From assembly GCA_945862035.1 (NCBI GenBank), contig CAMAXB010000174.1:1-6572 (forward strand): a stretch of DNA of 6,572 bases. The letters are read 5' to 3'. The position numbers and the translations under genes are program-made. The notes under the pieces are model-generated. The model ran no database searches, was not told the origin of the DNA, and saw only the letters and a list, made by a program, of their open reading frames with translations. Of this stretch, positions 1 through 5,501 are shown in pieces (position 1 is the first letter of the stretch; each line of letters opens with the position of its first letter). The stretch is from Opitutus sp. GAS368 (lineage in GTDB: Bacteria > Verrucomicrobiota > Verrucomicrobiia > Opitutales > Opitutaceae).

Positions 1-180
1 GCTCAAGCCCCCGAGGTCGAGCCTGTCGTTGCGATCCACACGTCGATCGGTCCGTGCGAAAGGGTAGCCGCGAGACGGAGGCGTGCCCCTCACTGCGGGT
101 AACGGGATCAGCGGAGTTGATTCTGTGCCCACGCGAGGGCCTGTCCGGCGAAGATTGTAGGGCGATGAATCGAGATTCAT
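1..180 (-). CDS. possible partial ORF running off the left edge (uncertain)
   Basis: Read on the minus strand, an ATG at 180-178 opens a frame of 60 codons with no stop before the window ends, starting MNLDSSPYNLRRTG. I recognise no family. The composition is rich in Arg, Pro, Gly and Thr, as in chance frames of GC-rich DNA, and no Shine-Dalgarno sequence is visible upstream. The only support is orientation: it continues the direction of the genes to its right, about 110 bp after the Rsm22 stop. The start codon lies inside a perfect small palindrome (165-180), which could equally be an operator or chance. Treat it as a candidate only. Confidence 0.15.
   Translation of the reverse strand, partial: MNLDSSPYNLRRTGPRVGTESTPLIPLPAVRGTPPSRGYPFARTDRRVDRNDRLDLGGLS
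165..180. repeat. short perfect palindrome
   Basis: ATGAATC, a GA spacer and GATTCAT form 7-bp arms separated by 2 bases. It is AT-richer than its surroundings and overlaps the ATG of the candidate left-edge ORF. It could be an operator-like site; the arms are short enough that chance is possible. Confidence 0.35.
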
Positions 181-269
181 GATGAAGCTTCGTTTCACGG
201 GCTGACCTCAGGGTACGTAAAACCTTACGCGGTGGGGTTCCCCGATGCGAAACTCCACGGATGGGGTTT

Positions 270-283
270 GCCGGCTGACCGGC
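270..283 (-). terminator. weak hairpin after the Rsm22 gene
   Basis: GCCGG, a 4-base loop and CCGGC make a 5-bp GC stem starting 9 bp past the stop codon of the Rsm22-family gene. On the minus strand it is followed by AAACCCC rather than a T-run, so it is not a classical intrinsic terminator. It may stabilise the 3' end or mean nothing. Confidence 0.25.
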
Positions 284-291
284 GGTCCCTG

Positions 292-1329
292 TCAGTCCGG
301 CGACCGGCGTTCCGCTCGGTCGTCCCGGCCGTGCAGGAACTCTTCTCCGAGCGCGGTTGCGCCTTCCACCGAAAGACCGGAGCGCTGCCATTGGTAAATG
401 AGGGGCGCCTTGGTGCGGTCGAGTTGCTTGTAGAGCGCGCCACACGTTCGTCGTGGGATGGTGAGTTCATTCACTCCGGATGCGTCGCAACTCAGCACGC
501 GCGCATAGGGTTTGAAGTGCTCGGGGCGGCCGATGATGCGCGCGGCATCCGTAGGGAGCTCAGGACTGGTGAGCGGGGTTCTGTTTTTCGCTAAGACGAG
601 ATGAGCGTACGGGAGACTGCGAAGGTCGATCCCGGCGCGCTGGCCGAAGCGGACCCAGTGTGAGTCCGCGTAGACTCCGGGCGGCGCCGGCGCAAAGTGA
701 TGACACCAGTCGCGCTCGCGTCCGGCGGCGAGCAGACCGCACTGAGCGGCATGGGTACACGGAGCGATAATCCGGTGCGTGAGGCGCAATGACTCCCGCC
801 AGCCGATGAGATCCCGACTGACGACGGACGTACCCGGTTCGATCCAGATGACCGCGGCGGCCCGCTCGATGACGCTTCCCAGCGCGACCTTGGCGGCGGG
901 ACTCAGCTCGTTCAGTACATGGCTGAGAACCAGCAGGCCAATCGGTTCGTCATCCGCGTAAACGGCCGCCTTGAGCTCAGGGTGAGCCTCTCGCGCGGCC
1001 TGCGTCGCAAACTCGCAGGCATGGGGCGAATGGTCCCAGACGCGAAGTCCGGTGAAGGCGTCCACGCCCCAGGTGGACAACGCGCGTCTCCCGGCGATGC
1101 CACTCCCGCAGCCCCAGTCAACGAGCAGCCCGGGCGGCGGCATCCAGCGACGCAGCCGCAGTTCGCGGAGCACGGCATCCCACTTCCAGCCGATACGCTC
1201 TCCGTAGGTAAAGTCGTAGCTCGCAAGATCGGACCGCGAGCGCCAATAGGGCCCGTTCGCGGCTGACCCCGAAAGGAATCCTTCGCGCAGGCGGTCCAAG
1301 GCTGCCCAGTCAATCTCGTCCCAAGTCAT
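292..1329 (-). CDS. Rsm22-family SAM-dependent methyltransferase-like protein
   Basis: The protein has 345 residues and starts at an ATG with a good ribosome site (GGAGGT about 6 bases upstream). It carries a class I SAM-binding fold: motif I VDWGCGSGIAG at 70-80, an acidic motif II at D99, SHVLNEL at 136-142 and WIEPGT at 162-167. Those last two motifs are characteristic of the Rsm22/METTL17 family, which is associated with the small ribosomal subunit. Cysteines 191, 197 and 209 (the last in a WCHHF context), with C281 further on, match the layout of the cysteine set that binds a 4Fe-4S cluster in mitochondrial METTL17. From this I infer a cytoplasmic rRNA- or ribosome-assembly protein with an Fe-S cluster; the actual methylation target of bacterial members is not known to me. 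It lies 171 bp after the Methyltransf_32-like gene, with paired palindromes between them. The last dozen residues are charged and probably unstructured. Confidence 0.88.
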   Translation of the reverse strand: MTWDEIDWAALDRLREGFLSGSAANGPYWRSRSDLASYDFTYGERIGWKWDAVLRELRLRRWMPPPGLLVDWGCGSGIAGRRALSTWGVDAFTGLRVWDHSPHACEFATQAAREAHPELKAAVYADDEPIGLLVLSHVLNELSPAAKVALGSVIERAAAVIWIEPGTSVVSRDLIGWRESLRLTHRIIAPCTHAAQCGLLAAGRERDWCHHFAPAPPGVYADSHWVRFGQRAGIDLRSLPYAHLVLAKNRTPLTSPELPTDAARIIGRPEHFKPYARVLSCDASGVNELTIPRRTCGALYKQLDRTKAPLIYQWQRSGLSVEGATALGEEFLHGRDDRAERRSPD

Positions 1330-1469
1330 GGCCGACCTCCGACTCCGGCCGCGCTCGTGTCACGTATTGCGTGACACTCGACGAGGGGCGCCCAGTGAGG
1401 CGCCTCGGAATGTGTCACGCAATACGTGACACATGCTCGGGAGACGGGGCGGAGATGGGGCAGAGTCAT
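1326..1469 (-). CDS. possible 47-codon upstream ORF ahead of the Rsm22 gene (uncertain)
   Basis: An ATG at 1469-1467 opens a 47-codon frame whose TGA overlaps the Rsm22 ATG as ATGA, a junction typical of translational coupling. The frame runs through both palindromes, which encode stretches such as CVTYCVT. No Shine-Dalgarno sequence is seen before its ATG, and the frame stays open further upstream as a shadow of the preceding gene, so chance is a real explanation. If translated, it would be a leader-type peptide coupling translation into the methyltransferase gene. Confidence 0.15.
   Translation of the reverse strand: MTLPHLRPVSRACVTYCVTHSEAPHWAPLVECHAIRDTSAAGVGGRP
1357..1377 (+). repeat. 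21-bp near-palindrome, copy 1 (proximal to the Rsm22 gene)
   Basis: GTGTCACG, spacer TATTG and CGTGACAC give perfect 8-bp arms around a 5-base asymmetric centre. The element ends 27 bp upstream of the Rsm22 ATG, just ahead of its ribosome site, where a bound dimeric regulator or an RNA hairpin could affect expression. The exact reverse complement occurs at 1412-1432. I do not recognise the cognate regulator. The alternative is a REP-type repeat unit. Confidence 0.75.
1382..1407. repeat. GC-rich hairpin between the two palindromes
   Basis: CGAGG(GG)CGCC pairs with GGCGCCTCG across a 6-base loop (9 pairs, two bulged G). Within the right arm, GAGGCGCCTC at 1397-1406 is itself a perfect 10-bp palindrome. 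It sits midway between the two 21-bp elements, so the whole 1357-1434 stretch is symmetric in plan. No T-run follows on either strand, so it is not a standard terminator. Confidence 0.45.
1410..1434 (-). repeat. 21-bp near-palindrome, copy 2 in inverted orientation
   Basis: ATGTGTCACG, spacer CAATA and CGTGACACAT give perfect 10-bp arms. The inner 21 bp (1412-1432) are the exact reverse complement of copy 1 at 1357-1377, including the asymmetric centre. The centres are 55 bp apart, close to five helical turns, so two dimers would sit on nearly the same face of the DNA. This could be a double operator for cooperative binding, or a BIME-like pair of repeat units. Confidence 0.75.
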
Positions 1470-1478
1470 GTCAGCGAT

Positions 1479-1494
1479 GGGTTGACGGCAACCC
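1479..1494 (-). terminator. small hairpin just after the Methyltransf_32-like gene
   Basis: GGGTTG, a 4-base loop and CAACCC form a 6-bp stem beginning 6 bp after the stop codon of the upstream methyltransferase gene. No T-run follows, so intrinsic termination is doubtful; it may protect the 3' end or pause polymerase. Confidence 0.3.
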
Positions 1495-1500
1495 GCGAAC

Positions 1501-2664
1501 CTAGGTGAGCGGACAGCCGAGGTGTCCGGCGAGGCGCTGCGTACGGATGCCGTAGAATTGGGCGAATTCGCGGAGGCGCCGGGCGCGTCGCTCGTCGCCG
1601 GGCGCGTGGGTCTTGATCGCGGCGATGAGGAGATTCTTTGCCGTGTGTTCCATCGAGACAAACTCGAACACCTTGGTCCGATAGCCGGCCCACTCCAGAA
1701 GCTGCGCGCGCAGTGCGTCGGTGACGAACTCGGTCTGACGCTCTTGGAAGATTCCGTGGCGGAGCGCCTCCGCAAGGACCGCGGGTGCGGTGAGCTGAGA
1801 GCGCAGTTCCTGCTGGCAGCAGGGTGACACGACCAGAAGCGAGGCACCGGCGGAGATCCCTTGGGCGAGCGCATCATCCGTCGCTGTGTCGCAAGCATGC
1901 AGGGCGATCAGCACGTCAAGGGCCCCGGTGGCCGTCGCATTGATGTGGCCGGTCTTGAACGAGAGGCGACGGATCCCGCTTGCCTTGGTGGCTGCATTGC
2001 AGAGTTCAACCAACTCACCGCGGGCCTCGATGCCGGTGACATCGGCCCGAGGGGCAAAGTATGCGGCGGTGGCAAAGGTCAGGTAGCCCTTGCCCGACCC
2101 CATGTCTGCAATGCGCAGTTCGCGCCCGTCATCAAATCCCGCCTCTGCGGCGAGTGATCCGAGCAGCTCGACGAATTTCTGAATTTGGCGGTACTTCGCC
2201 GCCATGCCCTCGCGGGGTCGACCTTGGTCGTTGGTGACGCCGAGCGCCTGCAGCCAGCCGGTGTTAGCCGGCAACGGCCGAATCTTGGTGCGGTCATGGC
2301 TCCCCACGGCTGGCGGGGCCTCCGCTGCGGTCTTGATGAAAAGGCGCGCCTCCCCGCCGGGATTGCATTCGAGTTGAGCCGTTTGCAGGGGTGTAAACAA
2401 GTGGGCGTCCAGAAAGTCCCGGCCGAGCAGTGGCTCGATCTGGGCGAGGGCTTGGTCAGGTGAGTGATTCTTGATGATGTCCCGCGTGAGGTGCCGCCAG
2501 ACAAAGCTCAGATGCGGACCGGCTTTGAGTGTCACTGGCCGAACAAAGAGATTGCGCAAGGTGGCGTCGGTCCCGCGATGCTTGCCGAGGGTCAGTTTGA
2601 CGAGGGTGGCATCGCGCACCGAAGTGCGCAAAAGATCGAGGAAGCGTTCGCGGGCGGAAGCCAT
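1501..2664 (-). CDS. Methyltransf_32-like SAM-dependent methyltransferase
   Basis: Read from the ATG at 2664 the protein has 387 residues (MASARERF...). A GTG at 2745 would add 27 residues but would overlap the end of the amidohydrolase remnant; a GTG at 2700 would add 12. None of the three has a clear ribosome site, so the ATG is preferred. Residues 1-150 form an N-terminal domain with no motif I recognise. The catalytic domain shows motif I IADMGSGKGYLTF (185-197), an acidic motif II at E213 (GIEARGELVE), LHACDTATDDAL (255-266) and SPCCQQEL (280-287), ending in a FVSMEHTAKNLLIAAI strand (335-350). The HACDTATD and PCC signatures are those of the Methyltransf_32 group (METTL25/GSTCD-like), whose bacterial substrates are not established to my knowledge. 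No signal peptide or membrane segment is seen, so a cytoplasmic enzyme acting on RNA, protein or a small molecule is inferred. An Rsm22-family gene follows on the same strand. Confidence 0.85.
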   Translation of the reverse strand: MASARERFLDLLRTSVRDATLVKLTLGKHRGTDATLRNLFVRPVTLKAGPHLSFVWRHLTRDIIKNHSPDQALAQIEPLLGRDFLDAHLFTPLQTAQLECNPGGEARLFIKTAAEAPPAVGSHDRTKIRPLPANTGWLQALGVTNDQGRPREGMAAKYRQIQKFVELLGSLAAEAGFDDGRELRIADMGSGKGYLTFATAAYFAPRADVTGIEARGELVELCNAATKASGIRRLSFKTGHINATATGALDVLIALHACDTATDDALAQGISAGASLLVVSPCCQQELRSQLTAPAVLAEALRHGIFQERQTEFVTDALRAQLLEWAGYRTKVFEFVSMEHTAKNLLIAAIKTHAPGDERRARRLREFAQFYGIRTQRLAGHLGCPLT

Positions 2665-2879
2665 GCGGGGTAATCCAAGCAGCTTGGCGATGGATGGCAC
2701 GGATAAACACGGGCGGACTACCGGGCGCGATCCGGGGCAGTCCACCGTGGCCGCCCGTGCAGGGAGGTTGCGAGAACCTCGGCGGGTGTTACGGGGTCAA
2801 CGATTGACGTCAAGACGTTGCGCGTGGTGCGAAGGTGCGGGGCCGTGAAGTCGAGGACGACGAATATCGCCGGGCCGCC

Positions 2880-2882
2880 CTA
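2880..2882 (-). other. in-frame amber stop inside the amidohydrolase remnant
   Basis: TAG lies between GMLE and GGPAIFVVLDF. Family members have an uninterrupted G-x-I-x-x-G-x-x-AD-x-V-V-L-D stretch here, so the stop sits in conserved coding sequence and the frame stays readable for 53 codons beyond it. Confidence 0.8.
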
Positions 2883-3152
2883 TTCAAGCATCCCGGGAAA
2901 GTCATCACCCAACACGGCGTACGCATTGCGGCTGGCCATGCGCAGCAGGGCGGCCGGCGCCGGCAGTGTGGCGTGCCCCGCTGGCGATCGCGCAAGCTTC
3001 CCGGTGAAGTCCAGTTCCGGGAGAAGATGAGGGCGGTTGAGCATTCCCTTGTCGGTTCCGAGCATCAAGTTCGCTCCAGGTCCCAGCAGAGCCGCGACGG
3101 GAGGCAAGGCGAGCGTGAGCAAGGTATTCGCGCGCGGGTTCAGCACGGCGGT

Positions 3153-3155
3153 TTA
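3153..3155 (-). other. in-frame ochre stop inside the amidohydrolase remnant
   Basis: TAA separates EEIARVVSHR from TAVLNPRANTLL without any change of frame. Relatives have a continuous loop leading into the conserved CPRSN/NPRAN strand here, so this is a point nonsense lesion rather than a gene end. Confidence 0.8.
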
Positions 3156-3462
3156 CCGGTGGCTGACCACGCGGGCGATCTCCTCGGTCGTCGCGACCGG
3201 CAGGTGCACGATCAGGTGGGGATCGTAGAAAGCCGAGGCCCGCGCGAGGTCGCCTCGACCCGTTTGAGCGATCGAGCGGTCGCGGAAGTCCGCATGCTCG
3301 CGGCAGTGGATCGCGCGCCGGCGTCCGGCCGTACTGGTTAGCTCACGGATCTCACGCCATGCCCAATCGGTAAGGCCGTTCATGGTGCTCTCTGCAGTGC
3401 CGTTGGCCACGCGAAGGATCGTGGATAGTTCGTCACGGGCAGGCGGCGGGAGCGGGGCGACA

Positions 3463-3468
3463 TTAGGG
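3463..3468 (-). other. single-base frameshift in the amidohydrolase remnant
   Basis: The upstream frame ends in LRP then TAA; skipping one base in the CCCTAAT run (one C or the T) resumes NVAPLPPPARDEL in the next frame. One extra base is enough to explain the break. Confidence 0.7.
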
Positions 3469-3741
3469 TCGGAGTTCCGCCAACGTGAAAGGAGGCCGGT
3501 CGAACTGGCTCAGGTTCACCGAGCGAACCCCCGTGGCAGCGGAGGCCTTACGCAGGAGCCCGGCGCCGCAGGCACCCTGGGCGCGGAAATCGAGGTGGCA
3601 GACGGTACCGGTGCGCGCCGGGGAGCGCAGGTGGGCCTCAAGGTGAGGCCGATGTTCTGTCGGCGTGAGTCTCGCCAGTTCGCGGTCCTTGGAGCTGGCA
3701 GGGCAAAAGAAGGCTTCCTCGAGCGTCAGGCCCGTAGCACG

Positions 3742-4719
3742 TTACGGCAGGTAGTCCGTCGTCATGACCTGATCGACGGTTACTTTGCCTCTGGCAAGGA
3801 TCTCGAGTTCCTCGAGTTGGTTGATCTGGGTTTGGAAGCGCTCGCGACTGATGCGGCCGATCTGGGCGGTGCTGCCGTTCTGGCGGCCGATGACGAGCTT
3901 CTCGTCGATGATCATCTGGCGAGAGAACATCATAAACTCATCGGTGTTGTTCGCGTTCATTTGCTTCATGAGTGCGTGTGCCGGCGCCGGATCGCCTTCA
4001 AGGTAATCCTGCCAGCCCCGGATGTAGGCGCGCAGAAAGGCCCGGACCTGCTCCGGGTGCTGGCTGGCCCAGGTCTTGTTGGCGACGAGTACGGCATAGG
4101 CATCAAAGCCAGCGTCCCACGCGTAGAGGTACTTGGGGGCCTTGGCTCCGCCCTTGGTGATAAAGTAAGGCTCCGCGATGTAGTAGCCCTGCTGGATGAA
4201 GTCCTTGTTCGCGATAAAGTTCGCGACCGAAAAGTTGAAGGGGATGAGCTGAAAATCGATGCCGTACTTTTTCTTGAGATAGGGGAGAAAGGCCCATTCC
4301 GGTCGGGCCATCAGGGTCTTGCCATTCAACTCCTCAAACCGGGTGATGGGGTTGTCGGCGTGGAGCATGAGCACGGAAGGATCGTTCTGGAAAACGGCTC
4401 CAATCTGGGTCACGGGCAGACCTTGGGCTGCGGCCAGAATCGTATTGGTGCTATCCGCCTGCCCGACCTGGGCCTGACCGGTCGCAAGCTTCTGCAGGAC
4501 GAAGGCGTTGGGGCCTCCGGGGACCAATTCGATTTCAAGCCCGGCTTCCTGGAAGAAGCCGCGGGCCTGGGCTTGAAAAAAGCCGCCGTGTTCCGGTTCA
4601 GGGACCCAGTCGAGCTGGACCGTGATCCTGAATGGAGCGGCGGAGGTGGCTACAGCGTCTTTCTTGCCACAGCCGGTGGTGATCAGGGCAAGCACAAGGA
4701 GGAGGGCGATCGCTTTCAT
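3742..4719 (-). CDS. ABC transporter substrate-binding lipoprotein, NMT1/THI5-like
   Basis: The protein has 325 residues from the ATG at 4719, which overlaps the permease stop as ATGA; an ATG 48 bp further upstream lies inside the permease gene and is not used. A short hydrophobic leader (3-15) ends in ITTGC, so C17 is the likely lipidated cysteine, though Thr rather than Leu at -3 is not ideal. The mature part starts RITVQLDWVPEPEHGGFFQA (31-50), the usual opening of NMT1/THI5-like binding proteins, followed by GLEIELVPGGPN, LATGQAQVGQADS and LNGKTLMARP (131-140). The family binds HMP/aminopyrimidines, riboflavin, taurine, nitrate and related small molecules. It should sit on the outer face of the inner membrane and hand its ligand to the adjoining permease. 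The ligand cannot be read from the sequence; the amidohydrolase remnant behind it favours a nitrogenous, pyrimidine-like compound. Confidence 0.9.
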   Translation of the reverse strand: MKAIALLLVLALITTGCGKKDAVATSAAPFRITVQLDWVPEPEHGGFFQAQARGFFQEAGLEIELVPGGPNAFVLQKLATGQAQVGQADSTNTILAAAQGLPVTQIGAVFQNDPSVLMLHADNPITRFEELNGKTLMARPEWAFLPYLKKKYGIDFQLIPFNFSVANFIANKDFIQQGYYIAEPYFITKGGAKAPKYLYAWDAGFDAYAVLVANKTWASQHPEQVRAFLRAYIRGWQDYLEGDPAPAHALMKQMNANNTDEFMMFSRQMIIDEKLVIGRQNGSTAQIGRISRERFQTQINQLEELEILARGKVTVDQVMTTDYLP

Positions 4720-5501
4720 GAGTCGGTGCGGGAGTAGGAGTCGTGCCAACGGTGCAGCAGTCGCCACTGAAGCGCAATGACTGCGCCCACGAAAACGAAG
4801 CCGAGGGCGCAGCCGGCAAACGCGGTGGCAAACAGGGCGGGCATCTTGAACTGGGCGCTATAGATGATGGTCTGAAAGCCAAGGCCGCCGCGCCCTCCGG
4901 CGGAGTTTCCGGCGTAAAGGTCGCCGACGATGGCGCCGATGGGCGCCAGGGTCGCCGCTATCCGCAGTCCGGTGAAAAAGTAGGGCAGGGCGGAGGGCAA
5001 TCGCAGCAGCAGGATTTCCTGCCGCCGCGTTGCCCGGGCCATGGTGAACAGGTCGACCAGATTACGGTCGGTGGAGATGAGACCCTGCGTGGTGTTAACA
5101 ACCAGCGGAAAGAAACAGATAAGGAAGGTGATGATCGTGACGCTCAGGAATCCCGGCCCGCTCCACAGGATGAGGATAGGGGCCAACACAATGATCGGGG
5201 TCATCTGCAGCATCATCAGAAAGGGGTAGAGGCTGGCCCGGATGAGCGGCGACAGCGACAAAAGCAGGGCGCAGGCAACGCTCACGACGATGGCGGCCGC
5301 AAAACCGCACAGGGCGCCGAGCGCCGTGTTCAAAGTGGCGCTGCCCAGCACGGCGCCTTCATCACTGAACGCCTGCAGGATTGCGTCTGGCCGAGGCAGG
5401 AGGTAACGCTCCTCAGTCGACAGGCTAAAGTGCACGGCGTACCAGATCCCGACAAAGACGAGGCCGGTCAGCACGGGGAGAAGTCGCCGCCATGAACTCA
5501 T
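4716..5501 (-). CDS. ABC transporter permease (SsuC/ThiX-type)
   Basis: The protein has 261 residues from the ATG at 5501. This start overlaps the ATPase stop by ATGA and has a strong Shine-Dalgarno (GGAGGAAG) about 8-10 bases upstream; longer versions of the frame run into the ATPase gene and are discarded. Hydrophobic segments lie near residues 8-24, 60-83, 92-113, 118-135, 180-194 and 223-245, as in BPD_transp_1 permeases of the nitrate/sulfonate/taurine/HMP class. The cytoplasmic EAA loop is at 155-182 (ARATRRQEILLLRLPSALPY, then FFTGLRIA); it couples to the ATPase. The usual Gly of the loop is replaced by Thr, while the P-x-A-L-P-x-x-x-T-G-L part is intact. It forms the membrane channel of the importer and, as a single permease gene, probably a homodimer. 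Confidence 0.92.
   Translation of the reverse strand: MSSWRRLLPVLTGLVFVGIWYAVHFSLSTEERYLLPRPDAILQAFSDEGAVLGSATLNTALGALCGFAAAIVVSVACALLLSLSPLIRASLYPFLMMLQMTPIIVLAPILILWSGPGFLSVTIITFLICFFPLVVNTTQGLISTDRNLVDLFTMARATRRQEILLLRLPSALPYFFTGLRIAATLAPIGAIVGDLYAGNSAGGRGGLGFQTIIYSAQFKMPALFATAFAGCALGFVFVGAVIALQWRLLHRWHDSYSRTDS

Larger units (their letters stand above)
1..291. other. left-edge region without a secure gene
   Basis: After the stop codon of the Rsm22-family gene there are 291 bp to the window edge. Nothing recognisable is encoded on the plus strand. The stretch contains a 5-bp GC hairpin (270-283), a GGGGTTCCCC self-complementary stretch (234-243), a short CGTAA/TTACG inverted repeat (216-229) and the ATGAATC/GATTCAT palindrome (165-180). 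No tRNA, rRNA or clear promoter was found. Confidence 0.6.
2718..3741 (-). pseudogene. decayed amidohydrolase (cytosine deaminase / archaeal chlorohydrolase-like)
   Basis: Three conceptual pieces join into one amidohydrolase. Piece 1 (3741-3466) reads RATGLTLEEAFF... to FTLAELRP and then TAA. A one-base insertion near 3463-3468 moves the frame, and piece 2 continues NVAPLPPPARDELSTILRVA through AIHCREH (His at 3308-3306) and HLIVHL (His at 3206-3204) to an in-frame TAA at 3153-3155. Piece 3, in the same frame, reads TAVLNPRAN, then LGTDKGMLN (Asp at 3053-3051) to GMLE, an in-frame TAG at 2880-2882, and on through FVVLDFTAPHLRTTRN and TPAEVLATSLHGR to a TAG at 2718. The two later His and the Asp are family metal or catalytic residues and survive. 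The first 70 or so residues, with the HxH metal motif, are missing: the remnant begins directly at the stop of the substrate-binding protein. An intact ancestor would have hydrolysed or deaminated a small, probably nitrogenous, compound brought in by the adjacent importer (inference). Confidence 0.82.

Noticed and set aside
1357..1434. CRISPR-like or terminal inverted repeats of a mobile element
   Set aside because: Only two units in inverted orientation with 34 bp between them: no array, no transposase and no target-site duplication.
1326..1898. A 190-codon minus-strand frame overlapping the Methyltransf_32-like gene
   Set aside because: Most of it is an out-of-frame shadow of the methyltransferase; only the last 47 codons lie outside that gene and are reported separately with low confidence.
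3153..3410. Separate 85-residue and 88-residue small proteins (3410-3153 and 3146-2880)
   Set aside because: They share one frame and align in order as consecutive parts of a single amidohydrolase broken by a stop codon.
3480..3600. Minus-strand stretch with GGGTGCC and GTGAACCTGA resembling TPP riboswitch elements
   Set aside because: The bases are codons of the amidohydrolase remnant (GTGAACCTGA encodes VNL...), the GCTGAGA element is absent, and the stretch lies downstream of the transporter.
3382..4737. A 451-codon open frame on the plus strand, opposite the substrate-binding protein and the amidohydrolase remnant
   Set aside because: It is antisense to a gene with a clear family, signal peptide and ATGA coupling. 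Its translation resembles no family, and long antisense frames are common in GC-rich DNA.
4743..5495. A 250-codon plus-strand frame opposite the permease
   Set aside because: Very rich in Gly, Gln, Asp and Lys with no fold pattern; it is the complement of hydrophobic membrane codons.
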